40,616 nt of DNA, from assembly GCA_019694555.1 (NCBI GenBank), contig JAIBBS010000063.1, forward strand, positions 1-40,616, given 5' to 3'. The notes under the pieces are model-generated. The model saw only the letters and a list, made by a program, of their open reading frames with translations. It was not told the origin of the DNA and searched no databases. Below, in pieces: positions 24,376 to 31,010 of the stretch; position 1 is the stretch's first letter; every line of letters begins with the position of its first letter. A program made the translations under genes and the position numbers. Origin of the DNA: Nannocystaceae bacterium (GTDB lineage Bacteria; Myxococcota_A; Polyangia; Nannocystales; Nannocystaceae).

Positions 24376-25127
24376 CCGCGCGCGAGCAGATCGAAGCGGC
24401 GTTCCGCAGCCACGGCCGCGCGCTGGCCGGCTACCTGACGCGGCTGGTCGTGCGCGCGGACGTGGCCGAGGAGCTGGCCCAACAGGCGCTGCTGCGTGCG
24501 CTCGAGCAGGCCGAGCTGCCGCCCTCGCCACCGCAGCTGCGCGCGTGGCTGTTCCGCGTCGCGACCAACCTCGCGATCGATCACCTGCGCCGCCACGCGA
24601 CCTGGCGCGAGTCGGTGCTGGACGAGGCCCGCGCGCGCGCGATCGCCAGCGCCGAGTTCGTCGCGCAATCGCGACTGCTCGCAGGATCACCCGAGACGCG
24701 ATCGATCGCGCGCGATCATCTGGCGGTGTGCATGTCGTGCACGCTGCGCAACCTCGCGCCGCACGAGAGCGCGGCGCTGCTGCTGCACGAGGTCTACGAC
24801 TTCACGGTCGACGAGACCGCCACGGTGATGGGCGGATCCTTCGGCCAGATCAAGGGCTGGATTCAGTCGGCCCGCGCCAAGCTCCACGCACGCTACCAGG
24901 CCAGCTGCGCACTCGTGAGCCAGCGGGGCGTGTGCCATCAGTGCGTCGAGCTCGATCAGTACTTCGGCGCGGGGCAGGGCGATCCGCTCGCGGGCACGGC
25001 ACGGGATCTCGACGCGCGGCTCGCGATCGTGCGAGCGCGCGGCGAGCAGACGCTGGGCCCATGGCACCGCGCGATGATGCGGTTGGTCGACGAGGTGCTC
25101 GAGCTCGAGCCCTCCGAGCCCAGTTGA
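24372..25127 (+). CDS. RNA polymerase sigma factor (ECF-like, sigma-70 family) with Cys-containing tail
   Basis: 251 aa. Sigma-2 (residues ~10-80: RSHGRALAGYLTRL; VAEELAQQALLRALEQA; LRAWLFRVATNLAIDHLRR) and sigma-4 (~125-175: RNLAPHESAALLLHEVYDFT; FGQIKGWIQSARAKL). The C-terminal ~75 residues carry CHQCVELDQYFGAG plus other Cys (CMSC in the linker), suggesting a metal- or redox-responsive extension. No separate anti-sigma gene is adjacent. Its ATG at 24372 overlaps the dehalogenase stop codon, so translation is coupled to that enzyme, an unusual pairing. It may drive the heme-lipoprotein genes that follow, though no promoter was identified. Confidence 0.85.
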   Translation: MTAREQIEAAFRSHGRALAGYLTRLVVRADVAEELAQQALLRALEQAELPPSPPQLRAWLFRVATNLAIDHLRRHATWRESVLDEARARAIASAEFVAQSRLLAGSPETRSIARDHLAVCMSCTLRNLAPHESAALLLHEVYDFTVDETATVMGGSFGQIKGWIQSARAKLHARYQASCALVSQRGVCHQCVELDQYFGAGQGDPLAGTARDLDARLAIVRARGEQTLGPWHRAMMRLVDEVLELEPSEPS

Positions 25128-25252
25128 GAACGACTTTCACCACGCAGCGGCGCGGCCAGCAATTCCTGCGAACGCGCTGCAGCGCGTGCGTGCGTGGTCG
25201 ATGCGTTCGGTTCTCCGTAACGGCGCGCGACCGACCCGTACGAACGCGGGTC

Positions 25253-25897
25253 TTGCCCGCGCATCATCGAATCCCCTTGGTCGTTCTCGTAGGCGTGCTC
25301 GCATGCGCTTCAGACGCGGGCGACACCAGCACGAGCGTTGCGTCCAACGCCACCGCGAGCGAGTCGAGCGGTGGTGACGCGAGCTCGGACGACGGCGGCG
25401 CCAGCACCGGCGCGAGTGCCAGCGACACGGCGTCCGACAGCTCCGGGGGCTCCGACTCCGGCGGCGTCGATCCGTTCGCGTGCCAGTCCGGCACCTACTG
25501 GACCATGGGCGACGAGGAGTCGCCGAACATGCACCCCGGCAGGGACTGCATCAGCTGCCACGCGACCGAGCAGGAAGAGGAAGCACCGCAGCTGCTCGTC
25601 GCCGGCACCGTGTTCAGCGCGGTGCACGAGCCCGACGACTGCAACGGCGTGGGGGGTGGGTTACTGATCGAACTCACGGGCGCGGACGGTCAGGTCTTCA
25701 TGATCCCGACGCAGTCGCCCTCGGGCAACTTCTACGCCGAGATCGGCGAGATCGATCTCATGTTGCCGTACAAGGCCGCGGTGATCGATGGCGACAAGCG
25801 CCGCGACATGGTCGCGACGCAGAGCGTCACCAACTGCGCGGCGTGCCACACCCAAAACGGTCTCTCCATGGCGCCCGGCCGCATCATCGCGCCGTGA
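25253..25897 (+). CDS. Di-heme c-type lipoprotein
   Basis: 214 aa from TTG 25253: n-region MPAHHR, hydrophobic IPLVVLVGVL, lipobox VLAC (Cys18). An upstream in-frame GTG at 25190 would give an over-long n-region. A Ser/Thr/Ala/Gly/Asp linker (20-72) leads to a small domain with two heme c attachment sites, CISCH (99-103) and CAACH (195-199), about 90 residues apart around a beta-rich core (LLVAGTVFSAV; GLLIELTGADGQVFMIP; SGNFYAEIGE). Expected in the periplasm or at the outer surface as an electron-transfer or sensor protein. It lies 41 bp before the multiheme gene, probably one operon. Start uncertain. Confidence 0.77.
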   Translation: MPAHHRIPLVVLVGVLACASDAGDTSTSVASNATASESSGGDASSDDGGASTGASASDTASDSSGGSDSGGVDPFACQSGTYWTMGDEESPNMHPGRDCISCHATEQEEEAPQLLVAGTVFSAVHEPDDCNGVGGGLLIELTGADGQVFMIPTQSPSGNFYAEIGEIDLMLPYKAAVIDGDKRRDMVATQSVTNCAACHTQNGLSMAPGRIIAP

Positions 25898-25938
25898 TCG
25901 CTCCTCTGCTCCTCTCGCTTCCGAGGCACGTCCGCCGC

Positions 25939-26946
25939 ATGACACGCATCGCATCGTCCGCCATCGCCCCCTGCCTGTTTGCGAGCACGCTGTGGCTGCT
26001 GTCCGCTTGCAACGGTCCCGCCGACGCCGGCGGCGGTGAGGGCGGATCGACGTCGAGCGCGACGTCGATGGGCAGCGCCGAGTCCAGCGGCGGCTCGGCG
26101 AGCATGACCGCCGGAAGCTCCGATGGCTCTGGCGCCGCCGACAGCTCCGGTGGCGGCATCGATCGCTACCATCCGCTCGACTTCGGCATGGCCTCGGTCC
26201 ACGGGCCCGCGCTCAAGCTCCAGGCCGAGGACTGCCGCGAGTGCCACGGTGCCGATCTCGCCGGCGGGACCTCGGCCGTCAACTGCGACAGCTGCCACAC
26301 GCCCGGGTGGCGCGAGGACTGCGTCTTCTGCCACGGCGGCACGATCGATCAGACCGGCGCGCCACCCAACGACATCACCGACATCGACGAGGTGTCGATG
26401 CTGTCGTTCATCGCGCATCCCAAGCACGTGATCGAGCAGGACCACCCGGCGTACGACTGCACGCAGTGCCACGTCAAGCCGACCGACGTCCTGAGCAGCA
26501 ACCACATCTTCGACGACACCCCCGCGCAGGGCGAGGTCTCGTTCCTGATGGGGCTGAGCGAAGCGGGCGGCTACGACGGCAACGGCAGCTGCACCACGCT
26601 GTACTGCCACGGCAACGGGCGGCAGGACAACGGCGCGTACAGCCACGACATGGCCACGCCCGATTGCGGCGGCTGCCATGCCTATCCCGGCACCGCGAAC
26701 GACGATCTGACCACGATGTCCGGGCAGCACCGGCGCCACATGAACGAGGGCGCACAGTGCCAGGACTGCCACACGGACACCGTCTCGGGCGACACCATCC
26801 TCACCGCGTCGCTGCACGTCGACGGCAACAAGGACGTCAAGCTCTCCGGCCCCGCCTCCGACATGACGTGGAACGCCGGCGCGAAGAGCTGCAGCGGCAC
26901 GTGCCACGTCGGCGAGGCCGAGGGGCACAACAACGAGCACTGGTGA
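25939..26946 (+). CDS. Multiheme cytochrome c lipoprotein (CX4CH/CX2CH family)
   Basis: 335 aa from ATG 25939. A GTG at 25894 overlapping the previous stop (GTGA) would add 15 residues. Lipobox LSAC (Cys24), Ser/Gly linker to ~73. Heme sites: CRECH 99, CDSCH 116, CVFCH 128, CTQCH 174, CTTLYCH 218 (CX4CH), CGGCH 243, CQDCH 274 and CSGTCH 318 (CX3CH), giving six standard and two variant sites. The segment around 218-247 matches the Geobacter CxxxxCH...CXXCH family (TIGR01904). Several isolated His (e.g. HPKH, SVHGP, SNHIF, HRRHM) can serve as distal ligands. Likely an outer-surface electron conduit for extracellular or respiratory electron transfer, with the upstream di-heme lipoprotein as partner. 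Confidence 0.9.
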   Translation: MTRIASSAIAPCLFASTLWLLSACNGPADAGGGEGGSTSSATSMGSAESSGGSASMTAGSSDGSGAADSSGGGIDRYHPLDFGMASVHGPALKLQAEDCRECHGADLAGGTSAVNCDSCHTPGWREDCVFCHGGTIDQTGAPPNDITDIDEVSMLSFIAHPKHVIEQDHPAYDCTQCHVKPTDVLSSNHIFDDTPAQGEVSFLMGLSEAGGYDGNGSCTTLYCHGNGRQDNGAYSHDMATPDCGGCHAYPGTANDDLTTMSGQHRRHMNEGAQCQDCHTDTVSGDTILTASLHVDGNKDVKLSGPASDMTWNAGAKSCSGTCHVGEAEGHNNEHW

Positions 26947-26955
26947 GGCGGCCGG

Positions 26956-26976
26956 ACCGCGCGATCACAGCGCGGT
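26956..26976. terminator. Hairpin between convergent genes
   Basis: ACCGCGC / GCGCGGT arms (7 bp, perfect) with a 7-base loop that contains the LysR gene's stop codon (26965-26967); 10 bp past the cytochrome stop. It has the same design as the pilT hairpin at 1170. No T-tract. Confidence 0.4.
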
Positions 26977-27900
26977 GAGGGCCTGCTCGAGCGCGGTCAT
27001 CACGGCGTCCACGCGCGGGAGTCCTCGGATCGCGCGCCGGGTCACCAGGTGCACGTCCAACAGGGGCAGGCGCGCGTCGGGCTCGACCAGCGCGACGAAG
27101 TCGGGGTCGAGCTCGGCGTACAGGCGCGGGCCGATGCCGACGCCGATGCCCGCTCGGATCGCAGCGAGCTGCACCTGGTAGCTCGAGCAGATCATCGCCG
27201 GCGGCCGGTCGATGTGCGCTTGCAGCCACGCCGACTCTGGCGTCGCGAGGCCGGCGAGCTCCACCGAGATCCACTCGAGCTCGCGCAGCGGGCGGCCCCG
27301 CAGCGCGCGTGCGCTCCTGCGGGCGGCGAGCACGGTGGTGGGCCACCGTGCGATGCGGCGGCCCACCAGGTCGCCGCGCTCGGTGCGGAAGAACCGGATC
27401 GCGATCTCGGCCTCGCGCGCCGCGAGGTCGGCCGCGCGGTAGCCGGTGAGGAGATCGACGTGCAGGCCGGGATGCTCGCGCCGCAGCGCCGGTAGCACGC
27501 GCGGCACCAGGACGTGGATCGCGACCTCCTCGGTGGTGGCGACGCGCACGCGGCCCTGCACCGCACGGTCGTGCGCGCCCGCGGCCTCGTCGGCGAAGCG
27601 TGCCATCTCGACGTCGACGCGCTCGCACGCCTCGCGCAGACGCAGCGCGGTCTCGGTCGGCAACGGCGCGCGCCGGGTCCGTTCGAACAGCGGCAGTCCC
27701 AGCACCTGCTCGAGCCCCGCGATGCGGCGGCTGACGGTCGACTGATCGGTGCCCAGCGCCTCGGCGGCCTTGGTGAAGCTGCCGGCGCGCAGCACCGCCA
27801 GCAACACCCGCACGTCGTCCCACGGCGCGGCGGCCAGGCCCGCGGTGGCGATGGCGTCTCGGTCCCGGGTCCGCGATGCCTTTGTCATGCACGAATGCAT
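26965..27900 (-). CDS. LysR-family transcriptional regulator
   Basis: 311 aa. The winged helix-turn-helix at residues ~27-90 is typical of LysR proteins (WDDVRVLLAVLRAGSFTKAA; EALGTDQSTVSRRIAGLEQV; LPLFERT), followed by the substrate-binding domain (VRVATTEEVAIHVLVPRVLP; ICSSYQVQLAAIRAGIGVGI). Start is ATG 27900 or ATG 27888; both lie inside the palindrome at 27883-27904, so binding there would block its own transcription start or translation. No Shine-Dalgarno sequence is seen for either. Divergent from the NAD(P)H quinone-reductase-like gene, its probable target; the co-inducer is unknown. Confidence 0.92.
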   Translation of the reverse strand: MHSCMTKASRTRDRDAIATAGLAAAPWDDVRVLLAVLRAGSFTKAAEALGTDQSTVSRRIAGLEQVLGLPLFERTRRAPLPTETALRLREACERVDVEMARFADEAAGAHDRAVQGRVRVATTEEVAIHVLVPRVLPALRREHPGLHVDLLTGYRAADLAAREAEIAIRFFRTERGDLVGRRIARWPTTVLAARRSARALRGRPLRELEWISVELAGLATPESAWLQAHIDRPPAMICSSYQVQLAAIRAGIGVGIGPRLYAELDPDFVALVEPDARLPLLDVHLVTRRAIRGLPRVDAVMTALEQALTAL

Positions 27901-27904
27901 GACA
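27883..27904. promoter_or_regulatory. LysR operator palindrome
   Basis: TGTCATGCA-CGAA-TGCATGACA: perfect 9-bp arms over the LysR start codon. A further half-site TGCATGACA occurs at 27937-27945, 41 bp away in direct orientation and just before the divergent gene. A strong site plus a half-site on the target-gene side is the usual LysR arrangement (recognition and activation sites). Confidence 0.72.
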
Positions 27905-27936
27905 GATATCCAGACTCTCGGCTACCGCCGCGGACG

Positions 27937-27945
27937 TGCATGACA
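27937..27945. promoter_or_regulatory. LysR half-site
   Basis: TGCATGACA, identical to the right arm of the palindrome at 27883-27904 and placed 12 bp before the ATG of the quinone-reductase-like gene. Inferred activation half-site. Confidence 0.5.
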
Positions 27946-27957
27946 CACGGTGGAGGC

Positions 27958-28611
27958 ATGACACAGGCGTTGCTGCTGTATGGGCACCCCGAGCCCGACT
28001 CGTTCAATGGCCGACTCGCCGCGGCCTACGCCCAGGGGTACCGCGCGGGCGGCGGTGCGCTCGAGCGGATCGATCTCGTCACCCTGGCATTCGACCGTCA
28101 GCTGCGCGCGGGGTACCGCGCGCCACAGACCCTCGAGCCGGATCTGCTGCGCGTGCAGGCGGCGATCGAGCGCGCGGATCACCTGGTCTGGGTGTTCCCG
28201 ACGTGGTGGGCTGCACCGCCGTCGTGCGTGCGCGCGTTGGTCGAGCGCACGTTCTTGCCGGGCTGGGCGTTCCGCTACGAACCCAAGCGCGCGCTGCCTC
28301 GCGGCCTGCTCGCAGGACGGTCCGCACGGGTCGTGATGACGATGGACGCGCCGGGTTGGTGGTACTCGCTGGTGCAGCAACGGACGATCCACCGCAGCTT
28401 CGGCACCGCGACGCTGCGTTTCTGTGGCCTGCGCCCGGTAGCCTTCACGGCGGTGCACGGGGTCCACGGGATGGCCGAGGCGTCGCGGCAGCGGTGGTGC
28501 GAGCGCGTCGCCGCGATCGCGACCCACGACGCGAGGTCGCGGGCCAAGGTGCTGGCGCATGCGCCGGCGCGCGAGGGCTTGCCGGTCCCGGCGTCGTCGC
28601 CCCGGGCGTGA
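27958..28611 (+). CDS. Flavodoxin-fold NAD(P)H:quinone oxidoreductase (NQO/MdaB/KefF type)
   Basis: 217 aa from ATG 27958. The flavodoxin-like fold starts QALLLYGHPEPDSFNGRLA, the FMN/FAD phosphate-binding region of this family. The middle motif HLVWVFPTWWAAPPSCVRAL (~76-95) is the classic PLYWWSMP-like flavin-contact segment, followed by FLPGWAFRYE (~103-112). Such enzymes carry out two-electron reduction of quinones or aromatic electrophiles using NAD(P)H and protect against oxidative cycling. An in-frame ATG at 27940 lies within the LysR half-site; GGAGG at 27952 is very close to the chosen ATG, so the start is uncertain by six codons. Divergent from the LysR gene, which probably activates it. 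Confidence 0.88.
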   Translation: MTQALLLYGHPEPDSFNGRLAAAYAQGYRAGGGALERIDLVTLAFDRQLRAGYRAPQTLEPDLLRVQAAIERADHLVWVFPTWWAAPPSCVRALVERTFLPGWAFRYEPKRALPRGLLAGRSARVVMTMDAPGWWYSLVQQRTIHRSFGTATLRFCGLRPVAFTAVHGVHGMAEASRQRWCERVAAIATHDARSRAKVLAHAPAREGLPVPASSPRA

Positions 28612-28646
28612 CGTGGCTGCGAGCGCGACGCAGCGCGCGGCGGGGA

Positions 28647-29273
28647 TCAGCGTGCGGGGCGCTTGCGCGCCGGCGACCTCGCGGTCTTCGTCTTCGCGGA
28701 GGTCTTCGCGGCCTTCGCCGCGCTCGTCTTCGCGGAGGTCTTCGCGGAGGTCTTCGCCTTCACGGCTTTCTTCGCGGAGGTCTTCGCGGCCTTCGTCGTG
28801 CTCGTCTTCGCGGCCTTCGTCGTGCTCGCCTTCGCGGCCTTCGTCGCGCTCGCCTTCGCGGCCTTCGTCGCGCTCGCCGGCTTGGGCCGACCCGCGAGGT
28901 TGTGCGCCACCGCGGCGCGGACCAACGCCGTGAGCGCGGCTTCGTCGAGGCGATCGCCCTCGCGGACGTCGATCGCGCGGCGGACGTTGCCCTCGAGGCT
29001 CGAGTTGAAGAGCTTGCGCGGATCGGGCAGCGCCGCGCCCTTGGCGAAGGTCATCTTCACCGTGTGCTTGTAGCTCTCGCCGGTGCACACGATGCCGCCG
29101 GCGGACCACACCGGCGTGCTCCACTTCCACTCCTCGACGATCGCGGGGTCGGCCGCGCAGATGATGGTGCGCAGGCGGGCCAGCATGGCGCCGCGCCAGT
29201 CGCCGAGCGCGGCGATGGTGCGGCTGATCGCGTCGGAGGCGGACTCGCCGGCTGCGGGGTCGTTGCGTTTCAT
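28647..29273 (-). CDS. DUF1801 protein with C-terminal Lys/Ala-rich tail
   Basis: 208 aa. Residues ~14-125 form a DUF1801/YdhG-like fold (AIVEEWKWSTPVWSAGGIVC; YKHTVKMTFAKGAALPDP; RRAIDVREGD). Residues ~131-208 are a highly basic tail made of repeats such as ATKAAKAS, TTKAAKTS and AKTSAAKAAK, ending ARSPARKRPAR, like the tails of histone-H1-like bacterial DNA-binding proteins. It should be disordered and bind nucleic acid or another polyanion. Family function is not established. Start ATG 29273, 17 bp below the other DUF1801 gene, as last gene of the ArsR operon. Confidence 0.85.
   Translation of the reverse strand: MKRNDPAAGESASDAISRTIAALGDWRGAMLARLRTIICAADPAIVEEWKWSTPVWSAGGIVCTGESYKHTVKMTFAKGAALPDPRKLFNSSLEGNVRRAIDVREGDRLDEAALTALVRAAVAHNLAGRPKPASATKAAKASATKAAKASTTKAAKTSTTKAAKTSAKKAVKAKTSAKTSAKTSAAKAAKTSAKTKTARSPARKRPAR
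28690..28885. repeat. Coding low-complexity repeat (Lys/Ala tail)
   Basis: Imperfect 9-24 bp units built on TTCGCGG(A/C)GGTCTTCGC and TTCGCGGCCTTCGTC(G/A) encode the Lys/Ala/Thr tail of the DUF1801 protein on the minus strand. Unit spacing is irregular and there are no unique spacers, so it is not a CRISPR array. Confidence 0.7.
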
Positions 29274-29290
29274 CGGGTTGCTCGCGAAGC

Positions 29291-29923
29291 TCACGGAATC
29301 CAGCCCGGGATGGCGGCTGCCTGACGCGCCCACGCGCTCAGCTGCGCGTCGTCGCGTGGGTCGTGTTCGCGCACGTCGAGGTAGCGCGCGTCGGGGGTCT
29401 TGCTCGGGCCCGGCGGCATCGGTCGCAGCGCGGTGCCGCGGAAGAACGTCACCTTGACGTAGTGGTCGAAGCAATGGAACGCGAGAAACCAGCCCTTGCC
29501 CTCCACGCCGTAAAACGGCGAGTTCCACTTCACCGCCTTGCGCACGTGGGGCACCGCGCGCGAGACCACCGCGTCGACCCATACGCCGATCTCGCGCTTC
29601 CAGTCGGGCATCGCGGCGATGTACGCCTGCACCGGCGCGTCCCCGTCGCCCTTGGCGATCTGCGGGTTGCCGCCCGACAGCAGCGCGGGTGCGCCGGTGG
29701 TGGACTTGCGCATCGGCGTTCGCGCGGCGGCGGGCCTCTTGGCGGCGGCCGTCGTGGCCGCGCCCTTCTTGGCTGTGGTCTTCTTGGCCGCGGACGTCGT
29801 GGCCGCGCCCTCCGTGGTGGCGGCCTTCGTGGCCGTGCCCTTCTTCGCCGCAGCCGTGGCGCCGGTGCGCTTCGCTGCGACGGTGGCCTGGGGCTTGGTG
29901 GGCTTGCGCGTGCGGGTGGTCAT
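29291..29923 (-). CDS. DUF1801 protein with N-terminal Lys/Ala-rich tail
   Basis: 210 aa. The basic low-complexity region is at the N-terminus (residues 1-~75: MTTRTRKPTKPQATVAAKRT then AAKK/TTAKKGAATT repeats), and the DUF1801 fold follows (~95-205: VQAYIAAMPDWKREIGVWVD; VRKAVKWNSPFYGVEGKGWF; HYVKVTFFRGTALRPMPPG; RYLDVREHD). It is paralogous to the gene at 28647, but the tail is on the opposite end. Its ATG (29921-29923) overlaps the stop of the upstream membrane-protein gene in an ATGA junction. Predicted cytosolic, nucleoid- or RNA-associated by the tail; molecular function unknown. Confidence 0.85.
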   Translation of the reverse strand: MTTRTRKPTKPQATVAAKRTGATAAAKKGTATKAATTEGAATTSAAKKTTAKKGAATTAAAKRPAAARTPMRKSTTGAPALLSGGNPQIAKGDGDAPVQAYIAAMPDWKREIGVWVDAVVSRAVPHVRKAVKWNSPFYGVEGKGWFLAFHCFDHYVKVTFFRGTALRPMPPGPSKTPDARYLDVREHDPRDDAQLSAWARQAAAIPGWIP

Positions 29924-30159
29924 GTCGGATCCGCGGGGGCACGCGCGCTCCGCCGCGTGGCGACGTACGGTAGCACGAACAACACCGCGCCCGTGCCCAT
30001 CAGCACCAGCAGTGGCAGCAGCGCGAGCACGCCGACCCAGCTCGCCTGCGAACCCATGCCGAGCGCGACGAGGTTGGCGATCACGGCGAGCATGAACGCG
30101 AGCGAGATCCAGCGATGCAGCACCCGCACGCGGCGGGTCCACGGCGTCGCGGCGCTCAT
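29920..30159 (-). CDS. Small two-helix membrane protein, 79 aa
   Basis: Not named. Two hydrophobic segments, residues ~17-36 (WISLAFMLAVIANLVALGMG) and ~42-65 (VGVLALLPLLVLMGTGAVLF), separated by a short loop, with a basic N-terminus (RRVRVLHR) and a basic C-terminal tail (ATRRSARAPADPT). Membrane proteins of this size next to ArsR-SRPBCC pairs are frequently seen in actinobacteria and myxobacteria, from memory. ATGA overlaps at both ends: its ATG overlaps the SRPBCC stop and its stop overlaps the DUF1801 start. Translational coupling within the operon is therefore expected. Confidence 0.83.
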   Translation of the reverse strand: MSAATPWTRRVRVLHRWISLAFMLAVIANLVALGMGSQASWVGVLALLPLLVLMGTGAVLFVLPYVATRRSARAPADPT

Positions 30160-30596
30160 GCTGCGGCCTCCAGCGCGGCCTCGAGCCGCTCGCCCATCAT
30201 GCGCCAGCCGTAGCGCGCGCCGCCGAAGTTCTGCTTCTGCTCGGGGCGGAAGCCGGTCTGCACCAGCGTCAGGCGTGTGCCGGTTTCGGTCGGCACCAGC
30301 GTGAACGTCACGATGGTGTCGAGCTCGCCCACGACCCACGCGTAGCGCAGGCGCTCGAGCGTCTGCACCTCGAGCACGCGACAGTGCACCACGCCGTCCC
30401 AGCCCGGCTGCGGCGGGGCCTGCAGCGTGAAGTCGGCGCCGGTCTTCAGCGAGAACCCGATGGTGGGCAGCAACCACTGTTGCAGCAACACCGGATCGGT
30501 GAGTGCGCGCCAGACCTTGTGCGGTGGGTGTCGCAGCTCGAACTCGAACTCGATGGCTTCGCCCTGGCCGCGGGCGGTCTTGTCGGTGGTGGTCAT
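30156..30596 (-). CDS. SRPBCC / AHSA1-like START-domain protein
   Basis: 146 aa. AHSA1-type helix-grip fold: EFEFELRHPPHKVWRALTDP then LLQQWL near the N-terminus, GTRLTLVQTGF (~106-116) and GWRMMGERLEAALE at the C-terminus. Such proteins have a large hydrophobic cavity and often pair with an ArsR repressor in one operon (CalC/START-like partners); the ligand is unknown. The ATG at 30596 overlaps the ArsR stop codon (ATGA), and its own stop overlaps the next gene's ATG. Confidence 0.92.
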   Translation of the reverse strand: MTTTDKTARGQGEAIEFEFELRHPPHKVWRALTDPVLLQQWLLPTIGFSLKTGADFTLQAPPQPGWDGVVHCRVLEVQTLERLRYAWVVGELDTIVTFTLVPTETGTRLTLVQTGFRPEQKQNFGGARYGWRMMGERLEAALEAAA

Positions 30597-30919
30597 TCGT
30601 CCAAGGTCTCCAGCAGGGCTTCGAGTCGCGCGACGTGTTCGGTCCAGAACGCGCGATGGTGGGCGATCCAGTCGATGAGTGGCCGCATGCCGCGCGGCTC
30701 GACGCGGTAGTACACGCAGCGTCCGTCGCGGCGGCCGCGGACCAGGCCCGCGTCCTGCAGCTTCGCCAGGTGTTGCGACACGGCGGGTTGGCTGATCGCG
30801 AAGCGTGCCGTCAGGTCCTTCACCGCCGCTTCGCCGCGCGTGAGCGCCTCGAAGATCGCGCGGCGACTGGGGTCCGCCAGCGCGTGGAAGACCTTGTCTT
30901 CGGCGACGGCCGCTCGCAT
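30593..30919 (-). CDS. ArsR-family winged-helix repressor
   Basis: 108 aa from ATG 30919; a TTG at 30925 is possible. The winged-helix DNA-binding region is ALADPSRRAIFEALTRGEAA, ISQPAVSQHLAKLQDAGLV, then the wing RRDGRCVYYRVEP. Metal-binding Cys clusters of ArsR/SmtB metal sensors are absent, so it belongs to the SdpR/PagR-like non-metal group usually found with SRPBCC partners. It is the first gene of a five-gene minus-strand operon and should bind the palindrome at 30923-30950, which contains its promoter. The start codon is only a few bases below the predicted -10, so the transcript may be leaderless. Confidence 0.92.
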   Translation of the reverse strand: MRAAVAEDKVFHALADPSRRAIFEALTRGEAAVKDLTARFAISQPAVSQHLAKLQDAGLVRGRRDGRCVYYRVEPRGMRPLIDWIAHHRAFWTEHVARLEALLETLDE

Positions 30920-30922
30920 CTC

Positions 30923-30954
30923 CAATCAATAATCGATGGCTTATTGATTGTCAA
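30923..30954 (-). promoter_or_regulatory. ArsR operator overlapping a consensus-like promoter
   Basis: Perfect 10-bp inverted repeat CAATCAATAA - 8 bp - TTATTGATTG (30923-30950). On the minus strand a full TTGACA (-35, 30954-30949) is followed after exactly 17 bp by TATTGA (-10, 30931-30926). The palindrome covers the spacer, the -10 and part of the -35, so repressor binding would exclude RNA polymerase. The predicted transcription start (about 30919-30920) coincides with the ArsR ATG, implying a leaderless mRNA. Confidence 0.78.
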
Positions 30955-31010
30955 GCGCAACGCGGACGCCTGCGTTGCCCCGTCCGGCGCACGCGCGCTA
31001 CGCTGCTGGG

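Noticed and set aside
28690..28885. CRISPR-like repeated units
   Set aside because: Irregular unit length, no unique spacers, and the repeat encodes a Lys/Ala tail.
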